NCBI RefSeq assembly: GCF_050624435.1
Contig: NC_134536.1
Coordinates: 129,712,758 to 129,776,757, forward strand
DNA length: 64,000 nt
Reading direction: 5' to 3'
Origin: Tenrec ecaudatus
Taxonomy: Eukaryota; Chordata; Mammalia; Afrosoricida; Tenrecidae
Program-made: the position numbers and the translations under genes
The notes under the pieces: generated by a model
The model's input: the letters and a program-made list of their open reading frames with translations, nothing else
Told to the model about the DNA's origin: nothing
Databases searched by the model: none
In this document: one piece after another, positions 50,585 through 62,084 of the stretch
Numbering within the stretch: position 1 is the stretch's first letter
Layout: each line of letters opens with the position of its first letter

Positions 50585-50755
50585 TGGGGACACATTGCCT
50601 GGGCTCGAATCTTGGCCCCACCAGTATTTTTCCGGGGTAGCATGACCTCAAACAAAGTAACTGACCTCTCTGTATTTCTGTTTCCTCATCTGGATTAGGG
50701 TTGGGCAAGGCACTGAAGCCAGGGTCTGGCACCGAGTCAGCAATCTATAAATATT
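50585..50755 (+). mobile_element. MIR bordering the candidate exon
   Basis: Contains ctgggctcgaatcttggccc and tctgtttcctcatctggatt. Its left end lies within about 30 bases of the candidate acceptor at 50556. Confidence 0.72.
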
Positions 50756-50861
50756 AGGGGTGGGTCACTGGATTGATGGGTGAGTGGCTGATTGAGCTGC
50801 CCTCACCTTTAAAACTCAGACACCACCCCCACTGCCCAGCCTCCCTGGGGCACCGGGGTGG

Positions 50862-51010
50862 ATTGCCAATGAGCAAGGTAAACACAGATTGACCTGGGAC
50901 AGTTTCACACGAGCCAGTGTGATGAACACACGGGGCACTGCTGTGGACACCGCACATTAGTAAGTAAGCACAGGAAGCCTGTGCTTGCTTTGTGTACCGG
51001 GCACCACACC
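50862..51010 (+). repeat. Palindromic repeat family, copy with both hairpins
   Basis: Left part gagcaaggtaaacacagatt, right part gtaagtaagcacaggaagcc followed by tgtgcttgctt. Right hairpin well preserved. About 150 bases. Confidence 0.55.
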
Positions 51011-51799
51011 CCTGTCAGGGACTGTACACTGGACGAGAGGCTTTGGTTCTGTAGGAAGGTTGGGGGAGAGACAGGTGGCAGCTAGACCTGGAAGCAGAAC
51101 TTGTTGGCGTGGTAGGAAGAAAAGAAAACCGCGCAATTGTGCATTTCAGACGAGCAAGTGAGACCTGGAGCTGGAAACTTCGGACCTTTAAAAAAAAACC
51201 TGGAGCCGGTGCTTCCCGGGGCACCACGGCTGGGTCTGCCGGAGGAGCAGCTGGCCGCCAGAGACGCTGCGCCCTCTGCCACACCGGCCGGGGCTGCGCC
51301 AGGCACGCACCTGCTTCCTCCTTGGCACTGGGTCAGCAATGGCTTGTTGGTTCCGGGGTGGACTTTGGGGCCCTGGAGCACATTGGGAGTTGACGTGTGG
51401 GTGACCTAGGCATCTCTGCCCAGATCTCACACCCCAATGGTAATGACCCCTAATTTCAGCCAGGCTGGGAGGAGCAGTAGCAGTGCTGGATCAGATTAGG
51501 GAGCTCAGGGATGATGCTGTCTTGCTTAGGAGAGGGCAGGAAGAAAGGGGCTGAGCACCTGGGATGGAGGGGACACCAGTCCTAGCTCTGGGGTCATCAC
51601 CTTTGAGCCAGGAGGCTGGCAGGGGGCAGAAGGGCTGAAGGTTTGGGGTTTTGGATGAGTCTTCACACAGGGACCTCCTGGGCCACTCTGCTCTCCCCCC
51701 ACCCAGGGTGCCCAGCACTGGCCTGCATGGGGAGGGGAGGAGGAACTACCCCAGGGAGAGGAGGGGAGCAGGGAGCCAGGACTTGGCACATTGAATTAT

Positions 51800-51955
51800 A
51801 CTTTGTCTCAGGCAAAAGCTGAAAGAGGTGATGGACTGGTTGCCAGGTGAGCTGGGACAAAGCTGGCCTCCCCTCTTGACCTCAGTTTCCTAATGTGTGC
51901 AATGAGGAATGGGGGTCCTTCCATCTTGGACATTGGACGGTGAGTCCTCATGCAG
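51800..51955 (+). mobile_element. MIR
   Basis: Contains ctcttgacctcagtttccta then atgtgtgcaatgagg. Confidence 0.6.
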
Positions 51956-52129
51956 GAACCACCTGACTGGCCGCAGGACAGAGTCCTAGCACAGGTGCCT
52001 GAGCCCACGATCACCCAGGCACGAACGGGTGGGGACCTCCAGCCTCCAGAGGGAGCAGGAGCTGAGGCCAGCCCCTTTAGAAGGCCAGTCGAGCCATATA
52101 TCTTCAGCTTCATTTTGCACATCATCTGG

Positions 52130-52490
52130 GGGGCAGATGCGGATGGTGGTTAAAAGAATACGCCCTCTGGATTCGTGTGACCCACCTGCCCTTGGACCCC
52201 TTCCCACTCACAGTGACCCCTGAGAGAGCCCCCCGAGGATGCAAACCGGGCACAAAGCCTCCTCTTCCTCCTGTGGGGCAGAAGGTGGAGTTGAACTGCC
52301 AGCCTCACTCGCAGTGAGCGGCCCGACACCTATCCCACCAAGCCTGCAAGGCCCCACTGCCTGGTTCAAGCCCCAGCTCTGCCACGTCCCAGCATCCACG
52401 ACTTAACCTCTCTGGGCCTCAGCTCTCCATCGGCAAAGTGGCAAGGAGAATAGAGCTCAGCAGGTGCAGTGGGACACGGCAAGGGAGCTT
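52130..52490 (+). mobile_element. MIR split by a younger SINE
   Basis: MIR start (gatggtggttaaaagaatac) at 52140-52185 and continuation (ttcaagccccagctctgcca, cttaacctctctgggcctca) at 52355-52490. A minus-strand AfroSINE-type copy (about 52188-52352, with gaactgccagcctcac) lies between them. Confidence 0.65.
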
Positions 52491-52524
52491 GGGCTCACGG
52501 CTGCTCTGTGTCTGGTGCTATGAG

Positions 52525-52715
52525 TTGTTAGTCGCTGCCACCGAGTCGATTCCGACTCACAGCGACCCTACAGGACAGAGCAGAACTGCCCTGTGGGTTT
52601 CTGAGACTCACTGTTTATGGGACTGGACAGCCTCCTCTTCCTCCTGAAGAGCGGCTGGTGGTTTTGAACCGCTGACCTTGTGTTTAGCAGCCCAACCTAC
52701 CATCCCTAGCATGCC
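52525..52715 (-). mobile_element. AfroSINE-type SINE
   Basis: Tail gccaccgagtcgattccgac, body ggttttgaaccgctgacctt, head truncated near 52715. Well preserved. Confidence 0.8.
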
Positions 52716-53455
52716 TCTGCCATGAGCTGTTATGCTGTGGTCATTTCTCACCCCCGGACAACCCCGATTGCTCCCTGCCTTCGGGAACTCCCTTCCCGGA
52801 CATCTCTGACATCTCTGCCACTCACTCTCCAGGTATGACCTCATGTCATGCATGGTTACAATCCCTGAACGGCAGGGGACGGGCACCGGCCTGCCACCCA
52901 TGGTGCTCCGAGGACAAGGAGAGCTGGGGAGGCCCAGGCAGGGGCGTGACACTTAGGGCATGACGTCCACATCTTGGGTGCCCTCTCCCCGCACACACTT
53001 ATACAATCACCCGTCTCTCCCCTCTCCACGGCAAAGGCCTAAGGGACATGTGATTGTCTTCTGTAAGGGACCGGGTTATGGAGGTCTCCTCCTCTCTGAG
53101 GCTTGAACACATTTCGCAAGCTCTCCCGTCTTAACCTGCCCTGCTTTCCTTTCGCTGCCTGCCCTACTACAGCCACTGGTCCCTGAAAGACTTGCCTCCT
53201 GCTTGATTTATCCCCTCCTCTTTATCTCCCCCCGCCCCCTCCCATCATACCCAGGACAGGGGCAGCCAGCCTCATGCGCCTAAGGAGTGTTTCCTTGTTC
53301 ACAGCTGTCCTTACGGAACAGCTTTGCATGCCGGTCGTTTGAATGCACGCACACTGTGGTTGGGGGGGGGGGTGTTTTCCATCTCCCTCGGCTGTTTGGT
53401 TGTTGTTGTTTTTTGCTGTGCAGTATTCTTTATTTCTTCAGGAGTTTTGGTTTTT

Positions 53456-54083
53456 TAAAAACATTTTATTAGGGGCTCATACAACTCTTATCACAATCCA
53501 TACATATACATACATCAATTGTGTAAAGCACATCTGTACATTCTTTGCCCTCATCATTTTCAAAGCATTTGCTCTCCACTTAAGTTCTTTGCATCAAGTC
53601 CTCTTTTTTCCCCTCCCTCCCCGCTCCCCCCTCCCTCATTAGCTGTGCACCCAATGATATGATTTCTTTGTTCTTTGAAAGCTGATAACTGATCCCATCG
53701 GAACCACGTGATCACACAGGCTGGTGTGTTCTTCCATGTGGACTTTGTTGCTTCTGAGCTAGATGGTGCCTTGTTTATCTTCAAGCCTTTAAGGCTCCAG
53801 ACACTATATCTTTTGATAGCCGGGCACCATCAGCTTTCTTCACCACATTTGCTTATTCACCCGCTTTGTCTTCAGTGGTTGTGTCAGGAGGGTGAGCATC
53901 ATAGAAGGCCAATTTAATAGAAGAAAGTATTCTTGCATTGAGGGAGTACTTGAGTGGAGGCCCAATGTCCTTCCGCCACCTTAATACTAAACCTATAAAT
54001 ATAGGCACATAGATCTATTTCTCCTTGCTCATATATATATTTGCATATGTATATGTCTTTGTCTAGACCCCTATTTCTTCAGG
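53456..54083 (-). mobile_element. LINE 3' tail, minus strand, long copy
   Basis: Minus-strand order is the same as in the 1-939 copy but with an internal deletion, joining atgagggagggggga to cccaatgatatg-type sequence. Its upstream A/T-rich part reaches 54083. It abuts a second minus-strand tail. Confidence 0.72.
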
Positions 54084-54084
54084 G

Positions 54085-54580
54085 TTTTTAAAAATTCATT
54101 TTATTGGGGGCTCATACAGCTCACAATCCATCCATACCTCCATCATGTAAAGCACATTTGTACATTTATTGCCATCATCATTCTCAAAACATTTTCTTTC
54201 TACTTGAGCCCTTGGTATCAGCTCATTCCACCCACTCCCCCCACCCTCCCTCCTTCATGAACCCTTGATAATTTATAAATTATTATAATTTTGTCATATC
54301 TTACACAGCCTGATGTCTTCCTTCACCTGCTTTTCTGTTGTCCATCCCCCAGGGAGGGGGTTATAGGTAGATTCTTGTGATCGGTTCCACCTTTCTCCCC
54401 CCACCTTCTCCCTATCCTCCTGGTATCTCTACTCTCATTATTGATCCTGAGGGTCCCAATTCTACCTTACAAATCGGGCTCGATCACAGCATGCACACGG
54501 GTACAGATCAGAGCATGCACACGGGTGCAGATCAGAGCTGGCGGCACAGAGCATCCTGCACAGATAGCCCCCTCAGCTGT
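54085..54580 (-). mobile_element. LINE 3' tail with 5' inversion
   Basis: From 54085 to about 54460 the copy reads on the minus strand, ending at gatcctgagggt. From about 54461 the next upstream segment (caattctaccttacaaatc to agccccctcag) continues in the opposite orientation. The inverted part also carries a short internal duplication of acacgggtacagatcagagc. This is the form expected from twin priming during L1 insertion. Confidence 0.75.
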
Positions 54581-54659
54581 TTGTTCATATTGCTCCTCAC
54601 TGCTCAAGAGCCGCCGGGTCACACTCCGGGCATCCAGGTCCTGCTTGACTTCTCGACTT

Positions 54660-54835
54660 CCTCCTTGTGGTTTTGCCAAGGTCAGCTGTTTGAAGCCACC
54701 AGCTGTTCCGAGGGAGGAAGATGAGACTTTCTGAAGAGTTACAGTCTTGGAAACCCACGGGAATTCTACCCCATCCTATCGGGTCACGGTGAGTCGGCAT
54801 CGTCGAGGCGAGTGAGTGTGGAGAGCTTGGGGCCT
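54660..54835 (+). mobile_element. AfroSINE-type SINE
   Basis: Includes aaggtcagctgtttgaagcc, acagtcttggaaacccacgg and tail ggtgagtcggcatcgtcgag. Confidence 0.76.
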
Positions 54836-54904
54836 CCCCAAGCATGGACTGACAGTTGCTCACCTCCCACTCACCTAAGCACGCCATAAGGACATCGCCT
54901 CCAT

Positions 54905-55040
54905 CCCCTGGGGCAGATGGCTCAGTAAGGTAAGCACTGGCTCACCTGTGCTTATGTATCACTCTGTGGTGAAAACCTGTGACACTGTTCACTACGGATT
55001 AGTAAGCAAGCACAAGTCGGCCCATGCTTGCCTTGCTTAC
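54905..55040 (+). repeat. Palindromic repeat family, copy with both hairpins
   Basis: Left hairpin ggtaagcactggctcacctg then tgcttat; right hairpin gtaagcaagcacaagtcggc then ccatgcttgcc and ttgcttacc. The two hairpins are versions of one another. Confidence 0.58.
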
Positions 55041-55099
55041 CGGACAATCCGGCCCTGTCCGCGTCTCCTGACAGACCTAGAGCATCACTGCTGGGTCCC

Positions 55100-55250
55100 T
55101 CATAGTGTTGTCAGGTAAGTGTTGGTTTATGAACCTCAAGGTTCAAACCCACCCGTTGGCTCCACAGGAGAAGGACGAGGCGCCTTTGTCTGTAACGATG
55201 CTACGGCCTCAGACAGTGCGCTGCCGTGGGCTCCTGTGAGGGGGCACCCG
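55100..55250 (+). mobile_element. AfroSINE-type SINE, partial
   Basis: Includes cctcaaggttcaaacccacc and ctccacaggagaaggacgag. Follows the palindromic repeat. Confidence 0.6.
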
Positions 55251-55656
55251 CTGGATGGCAGCGGTCCTTCAGACTCCTAAAACTCTCCTCCGCAGTCCCC
55301 TGGGGAGCTGTGCCCCAAACAGCTGAGAGGCCGGTACCTGCAGCCGCTGCTCTGAGCAGGTCTCGGGGAGAGAGGCAGGAGGACCCCAGAAACATGCCCG
55401 GGGCTTGCCCTGGAGGTCCAAGGGCTAGTCCCAGGAACCTGTGTGAGACACGTACGGGCTGCACAGGACCTGGCACAGAGGGGGCCCCGGGACGAGGAAA
55501 TGCTGACTGCCCTCCCCTGAAATGCTTCTCCTTCGCCTACCTTCCATCTGAGCTGGAGGGAGCCCCCCACGCAGCCTCGCTTCTTGTTCTACCCCGACTC
55601 TTGGCCGCCAGCGAGCCTTTTAACCCAGCGCACAACCACATCTAAATAGTAAGATG

Positions 55657-55824
55657 AAGTGAATTGTGATAAGAGTTGTATGAGCCCCTAATAAAATGTA
55701 AAAAAAGAAAAAAAAGAAAATGATTAGGGCAAAGAATGTACAGATGTACTTTATACAATTGATGTATGTATATGTATGGATTGGGATAAGAGTTGTATGA
55801 GCCCCTAATAAAATGTTTAAAAAA
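55657..55824 (+). mobile_element. Double-ended LINE 3' tail
   Basis: Two partial 3' ends lie head to tail: one ends near 55700 and a second near 55820, each with gagcccctaataaaatg. A single near-perfect 13-base duplication, aaatagtaag(a/g)tg at 55644-55656 and 55825-55837, surrounds both, so they arrived together. Confidence 0.72.
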
Positions 55825-55859
55825 AAATAGTAAGGTGCAGACAGAGGCTGAGGCTGGCT

Positions 55860-57660
55860 CACCATCCCATGGAAGGTTCTCGGCAGACACGGACTGGGAT
55901 CCTGGTCTCTAGCTGCCCCTGCCCTTTAAACGCTCAGAATGCAGTCCACATTCAATTACTCCAGCTATTGATGGCGTCTTAAGACCAAACACAGGCTACA
56001 CCCACGGAGCACCTTGCCCCAAAGTTTCTAAAACCCACCCACCAACCACACCAATACTCCACTTGACCCATGGTCACTCCAAGCCTCTGCCCCCACCTGA
56101 TCCACCTGACAGACTTACTACAGTCTCCATTGAGATAGAACTTGGTTTTGTACTGAACAATGAGCAATCTTTATTACTATTGTTTTAAGGCACACACACA
56201 CATGATTTCAGGTTGTGGGCTGTCACAGGAAATTATTCTGCCGGCCTTTAAAGCAAGATGACCTGGCAGGCATCAGCCCCACCCTGTTTCCTGGGCCCAG
56301 GGGGCATGTTCCTCCTCAGGGTTCTGGGTGCACTGGCTCTGCCCTTGGGGCTCTTCTCCGGTCTCCCTTTCACATCTCCATGCTCCAAGCCAAGAGCCTG
56401 CGGGGTGAGGGGTGGCATGGAGGAAGGGGTTGGGAGAAGGAAGTCACTGAGAGCCTACCACGAGCAGAGCCCCTTTGCCAGTGGATCACTCAGGGAGTGC
56501 ATCATAGCCCCGTTTTACAGATAAACAAATTGAGGCTCTGAGACGTGCCAGCTTGACCAAGGTCAAACCCAAATCACTCCCCAGCCAAGGATCGTTCCCA
56601 CTGAGCCGTGATCCCATGGCCCCAAAGGAACCTGGCCACTCCTCAGCCCTCTCCTGACCCAGGGCTGCCCGCCTGTTCTGACCTCATCCACAGGTCCCCC
56701 TGCCTCGCCCACTGAGGGCCACCCTTCCCTGCAGGCCTACATGGGCAGCTACAGGACTGGACAAGACCACCTGCTGTTCAGTGACATTTGGGAGCTGGGA
56801 TGCTGGGCCACCTTCTGACTTTGGCTGCTGGAGAGCTGGCGGCAGAGACCTGGCATAGGGATGGGGGACAGTGACACTCAGCCTGCCCTTCCCCACTCAG
56901 AGCCCACCTCCCAGCCAGGGGCCCTGGAGTTTTCTGGAGGACAAAGGCCTGGCTGGGCCTCTGGGGAGGCTGCAGCTTCCCCCATGCCAGCCCACATTCC
57001 AGGCCGGCCAGTACAGTGGGCTCACAGAGGCCCGAGTCATTGTGGAGACAAGCTTTAATTACAGGACTGAGCTTTTGTCTGTTTTGAGGGGAGCCTATCA
57101 TTTGGCTGTTTCTTTTACTGGGAGGAGGCAAGTGTGAGGTGCCCTCATTAGATGACTCCCACGGGGGCTGAGCGGCAACAACACCGGCTGCTGAGCTGGA
57201 CAGATTTCGGCCCTGACTGCCCCAGGGAATGCACCTCAAAGTGGGGGACCATCAGGTTGGGACAGGGCCGGTGTGGGTGGGCTGGTTACTTTTGGAGGCT
57301 CCTTGCTGCTCTATAGGATGAGAATGACATTTTCCTGAACAGGGTGCCTTTTGGGGTGACATAGACCAGTGAGCCTTGACCTTCAGAATCGGCCACCTGG
57401 GATGCATGGGTCGGTCACCTTGGTTCCCCCACATTTTCCATCCCACCCCAAACGAAAAGGAACAGAAGAAATGACAGTTTGAGGATGCCCCTGTGAACCA
57501 GGCCTTGTACCAGGCAGGCCCTTCCCATTCAGAGCTAATCTGCTGAACTGCCTCGTTGGGTGTGGGAGTGGGGGGGGGGGAGGTGACACCCCCACACACA
57601 CGTCCTTCCTACAGATGAGAAATGGGATCAGGGCTTCTTCCCCTCTTTATGTCACTGCTA
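55860..57660. other. Gene-poor stretch, only a MIR recognised
   Basis: Apart from the MIR at 56495-56600 I see no repeat or coding signal. The first exon of C6orf132, expected further along in human, was not found here. Confidence 0.45.
56495..56600 (-). mobile_element. MIR, minus strand
   Basis: Contains ccccgttttacagataaaca, aattgaggctctgagac and gaccaaggtcaaa. Confidence 0.72.
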
Positions 57661-57664
57661 CCCA

Positions 57665-57885
57665 AGCTGGGGAGCCCTGGTGGCAATGTGGTTACAGGAG
57701 AGGCTGCTAACCACAAGGTCAGCAGTCTGAAACCCCATGCTCTCCTCCGGAGAAAGACGGGGTTTTCTACTCCCGTGAAGAGTCACAGTCCTGGAGACCC
57801 ACGGGGCAGCTCTGTGCTGCCCTCGAGGACCACTGCCATGGACTAAGTCGGAACCTACTTGAAGGCAGGGAGTTTGGTTTCGGGG
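57665..57885 (+). mobile_element. AfroSINE-type SINE
   Basis: Head ggggagccctggtggcaatg, B-box-like ggtcagcagtctgaaac, body ctactcccgtgaagagtcac, tail ending gggagtttggttt. Confidence 0.82.
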
Positions 57886-57894
57886 ACACCCAAG

Positions 57895-58035
57895 CGCGGG
57901 GCCCCGGTGGTGCTGTGGGTTACACTAAGGGCCGGTGACCTCCCAGGGGTACTGAGGGAGGAAGAGGATGTGCGGACGTGGAGAAACTAAGGAGCAGTTC
58001 TGTTCTGTCCTGTCCTACAGGGGACAGACCCGATG
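57895..58035 (+). mobile_element. AfroSINE-type SINE, internally deleted
   Basis: Second copy 10 bases after the previous one, same strand. Head ggggccccggtggtgctgtg; the middle is shortened, and the tail ends at the tgtcctacagggg block. Confidence 0.65.
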
Positions 58036-58331
58036 GGCCAACTTCCACCCTGCCTTTCTCCCTGAGAAACGTGCCACAAACCATGATGCTCTTTCTGTTC
58101 CCGCCGCATGCCCTGCGGGAACCAAGTAAGCTGCCCCCTCAGCCTTTGGGAGCACACTGGCTCTTTCCCGACACCCCTGCCTGCTGTTACCAACCCCTTC
58201 CGTCCGCTCAGGAGCTCTGTGCTTCCACGGACACTGTGCCAGCCCTTCTCAAACACTGGCGGGTACCCGAATTTCCTGCTGGCTCCTCTGCTCCTCTTCT
58301 GCTGGCGACCTTAGTCCAGGAGCACATGGAT

Positions 58332-58521
58332 CAGTGGTTCTCAACCTCCCTCAGGCCGCGACCCTTTCACACAGTTCCTCATGGGGTGGTGACCCCCAAC
58401 CATAGCATTATTGTCGTTGCTACCTCATCACTGTCATTTTGCTGCTGTTATGAATTGGGTGACCCCCCATGAAAGGGTCCTTCGACCCCTAAAGGGGTGA
58501 CCCACAGGTTGAGAACCGCTG
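58332..58521 (-). mobile_element. SPIN-like nonautonomous hAT transposon, minus strand
   Basis: Ends cagtggttctcaacc and ggttgagaaccgctg. Interior reads caccccatgag-type and gggtcgaaggaccctttca on the minus strand. No clear 8-base flanking duplication, so the ends or flanks may have changed. Confidence 0.8.
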
Positions 58522-58539
58522 ATCTAAAATCTCCTACTC

Positions 58540-58690
58540 CCAATTCCCAAACACACCCCCATCTAGTCAAGGCTGACTCAGCGACCCTGGAGGGTTTTTC
58601 GGTTACAGGAGTAGAAAGCCCAGTCTTTCTCCTGCTGCCGAACAAGAAGACCACAGCCCAGCTCAAAACCACGACACCGCCAGGCCTCCT
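58540..58690 (-). mobile_element. AfroSINE-type SINE, diverged
   Basis: Minus-strand copy with ggagtagaaagcccagtctt and a head near cgacaccgccaggcctcc. Follows the SPIN-like element at 58332. Confidence 0.6.
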
Positions 58691-58800
58691 ACAGACTCTC
58701 GCAGCAACTTCAAATTCATAAGCCGTTTCACAGAGAGCAGACTGAGGGTCCAGAGAGGTGGTAACTTGCCCCAGCTCTGGAGTGGGGCCTGGGGTTCTAC
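58690..58800 (-). mobile_element. MIR, minus strand
   Basis: Contains cagactgagggtccagagag and gtggtaacttgcccc. Confidence 0.65.
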
Positions 58801-59188
58801 TAAGACCTTAGTCATTTTATTCCATGGTTTCTACCGAGAACACCGCTGTCACTCATCCTGGTTCACAGAACGTACTTTTAGCGATTTGTCCTTTCATGTA
58901 GATATACTTTTAATTCAAAGCTTTTTAAAATTTATCAAAACCACTTGTAGGGTTTGAAGGCATTTGGTGCAAAGCCTCCTTCCCGCCTTCACCTCCTTCA
59001 CCCCCCAGCCTCTGTCCCCAGTCACCCCTTTATGGGCTTCGGCTTTCCACGGATTCTCTGGGGGGACAGAGCTATGAGCATCACCTTGGTCACCTGCCCC
59101 TTGTCTCTCTGCACACACTTCTGGGTTGACAGGTCTGGCAGAAGCTTGAAGACAACTGGACAGAGTTGCAGACTCCTTCCTCACTCCA

Positions 59189-59660
59189 CGCCAATTCTAC
59201 CTTACAAATCTGGCTAGACCAGAGCACGTACACGGGTACAGGTAAGAGCTTGCAACACAGGGGATCCAGAACAGATAAACCCCTCAGGACCAAACATGAG
59301 AATAGCCCTATCAGGAGGGGAAGGTGGGGGGAGAAAAGGGGAACCAATCGCAATGGTTGATATATAACACCCCCGCCCAGGGGAATGGACAACAGAAAAG
59401 TGGGTAAAGGGAGACAGCTGTTCTCATAAGACACGATAAAAATAATTTTAAATTTTATCAAGGGTTCATGAGGGAGGGAGGAGGGGAAGGGGAAAATGAG
59501 CTGATACCATGGGCTCAAGTAGAAAGAAGATGTTTTGAAAATGATGACAACATACGTACAAAGATAATTGGCACAATCAATAGATGGATGTACGGATTGT
59601 GGTAAGAGCTGTGTGAGCCCCCAATAAAATGATTTAAATAAAAAGAAAACAAACAAGACT
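59189..59660 (+). mobile_element. LINE 3' tail
   Basis: Starts at the block ccaattctaccttacaaatc and ends gcccccaataaaatgattta plus an A-rich tail. It has a relatively complete middle block (caggaccaaacatgagaata). Confidence 0.75.
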
Positions 59661-59679
59661 AGAACACTGGAGAGGTGAG

Positions 59680-60195
59680 ATAGTTAAAGTTTATTGTGCC
59701 AACCTGGCCGATAAACACATGTGGGGTTAATTGAAGGGTGGAGGGATAAATGGCTCAGTGAGCCTCGCCTTTCTAGTTCTCTGGTACCTTGCTTTCTGAT
59801 GGTCGGACCAGGGTGAAGCTGCCTTAGCCAGTTCCCTGCTTCAGTTGGCAAGGCTCACTTCCTGCAAGACATCCCTGAGGAGAAGCCGCATGGACCTACC
59901 CTGATGCAGACCTGGGTGCTGGAGCAGCCGTGTGGAGACCCCTGCCAGCACTGAGATGCTTACACATTCACTAACTTGGCTTTCCTCCTGCAGTCAGCAT
60001 CATTGCATGTGTTTTGTGAGATGGAGGAGGACTTTGTGGATTGGTGTTGGACATATGGGCTAATGTAGGACTTGTGGGCTTGGGCAGCACTGGGTTGGGA
60101 TGTTTTCTCGATGTGCATTTACCTTTTATATAAAACTCTCTCTTATACATATGACTGTCTGTGGATTTGTTTCTCTAATGTACCAGACTAACACA
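59680..60195 (+). mobile_element. Solo LTR-like fossil, copy 3 of 3
   Basis: Diverged copy beginning near agtttattgtgccaacctgg and ending accagactaacaca. It follows directly after a LINE tail. Confidence 0.48.
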
Positions 60196-60469
60196 AGAGG
60201 GCATTGGAAAAGTGGATCCCAGGCAGTCTCCCTTAGGGCGGACCTGGACGTGCACAGAGATGATCATACTGTAGTTTAAGAGTCGTGGGTTATGTCCCGA
60301 TTGCCTCGGGGAGTTCCTGGACCAGTACTGTCAGCGCCTCCGTCTGACATAATGTATGTGTCCCAAGCATGGTTTGGATCCTGCTTTGGGAACCCCACCG
60401 GGAACTATGATGTCCTGATCAGCCGCCAACCATGTTTTTGTGATATTTTTCTGTATCTCACAGAGGCAG

Positions 60470-60645
60470 AGTGGTTACCCAGAGGGCTGCAATCTGCAAG
60501 GTCAGCAGTTCCAAACCCCCAGCCGCTCTGAGGAAGAGAGATGGGCCCTTCTGAGCTCCAGTCTCGGAGCCTCCTGTCCTACAGGATCACCGCGAGTCGG
60601 CATCGACTCCATGGCCCTGGGTTTTGGGAGATCTCGTTATGACCT
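60470..60645 (+). mobile_element. AfroSINE-type SINE
   Basis: Includes aaggtcagcagttccaaacc and tail gcgagtcggcatcgactcca. Confidence 0.78.
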
Positions 60646-61239
60646 CGGGCTGAAGGTCTCCCTTAGCTCAATGGCAAGGCTTGTCTTTGTCCTGTTGAAG
60701 ACTTACTACATGTTCTCTTTAAAGAATTGAGTGATAAATAAATCAATTAAAAGGATGAGAGCCTGAGAAACCCAATGGGGCCGTTGTACTGCTATGTGTT
60801 GGAATAGACTCAATGGCATGGGCTTGGGGGTGTCCTATGCCTCCGTGTCGAGAGAACTTGGGTAGGTGTGATCCCATCCAGGGGTCATGGAGCCCCTGGG
60901 ACTCACTGGTGTGGGCAGCGGGCGGCACCGGGATGTGCAGGGATGGCTGGTGTGGGTATGCGGCACACCCTACAGTGGGCTTTTCTATGAACATCCTTGC
61001 CATCCTTCCTGAGCCAACTCGAGTCTCAATTCTTCTGCGACTTCCCGGACAGCTCTAGCCCACGCCGGCCTCCCCGCCTGTGGATTCCTACCGAGTGTAT
61101 TGGCCACAGCCATTGCTCAGTCACTCACAGCCCGTCACCTCGAATCCCATAAACCAATATCCCTCCCGAGAATCCAAGCTCTTTGACCGTAAAGAGAAAG
61201 GCTTCTCTTTTCTCTTGGAGACCCTCGGTGGTACAAAGA

Positions 61240-61385
61240 TGACTCGCTGAAAGGCTGCTGAATCCAAGTCACCCAGGGGTGCCCCGACGGTCACATCCTT
61301 GGGACCCTAGGGAGCAGTTCTACTTCGGACGCACGAGGTGGTCATGAGTCGGAAGCCACTCGAGGGTCACTAAGGTCAGCTTTCT
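61240..61385 (+). mobile_element. AfroSINE-type SINE, diverged
   Basis: Includes gctgaaaggctgctgaatcc and tail catgagtcggaagccactcg. Confidence 0.6.
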
Positions 61386-62084
61386 TCCCGTGCATCTCCT
61401 ACTGGGTTCTCTAGCTGTTTCGTGCCGTTGAGTCTCTACCAATTCATATGAGAGCCCTCCCTCTGTGAGTCCTCACTGAAGGGAAGGGACTTGATTCCAG
61501 GAGCGGCATGGCCTCCGGTGGGAATGGGAGGCAGGTGACTACCATGTGTTCCCAATGACAATCACCTGAAGAGCACGGTGATTTTAATAGATGTTCCACT
61601 CCGTCCCCCACCATCTGCTCTTCACCCCCTCCCTGCCTGCCCACTGCCGGATGAGAGTGACCTCACAGCCACAAGTCCTGAAGGCCTGGTTCATTGTCCC
61701 CTGGAGCTGGAACAAATGAAGGGAACTTCACAAAATGTCGCTGTCGTGAAAAACAAACACATCCAGAGGACTAAAGCAGATTAGAGAATAAAGCAGCAGG
61801 GCCAGTCAACGACGTTCATGAATCGGGATTGGGCTGTGGATCGGATTGAGAAGAAAAAGCAGAACTGATATTTGGGCGGGGAACCAAGACATTACAACGA
61901 TGGTGTGCCCCATAGATGAGAATGGTGTATTGGTATTAAACTTCTCACGTGTGACTGTTAGGCTGTGGTTATGTATGTAGCATGTTCTCATCATTAGGAG
62001 ATGCTTGCCAAAATATTAGGGGTGGGAGAAATGTGTTCGGATACCTACACCTTGCAACAAAATGAAAATTAAAAACCAGCAAAC

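Noticed and set aside
51137-51409. GC-rich + strand frame considered as a first exon of C6orf132
   Set aside because: The translation does not resemble the N-terminus of C6orf132 as I remember it, and no start context or donor supports it.
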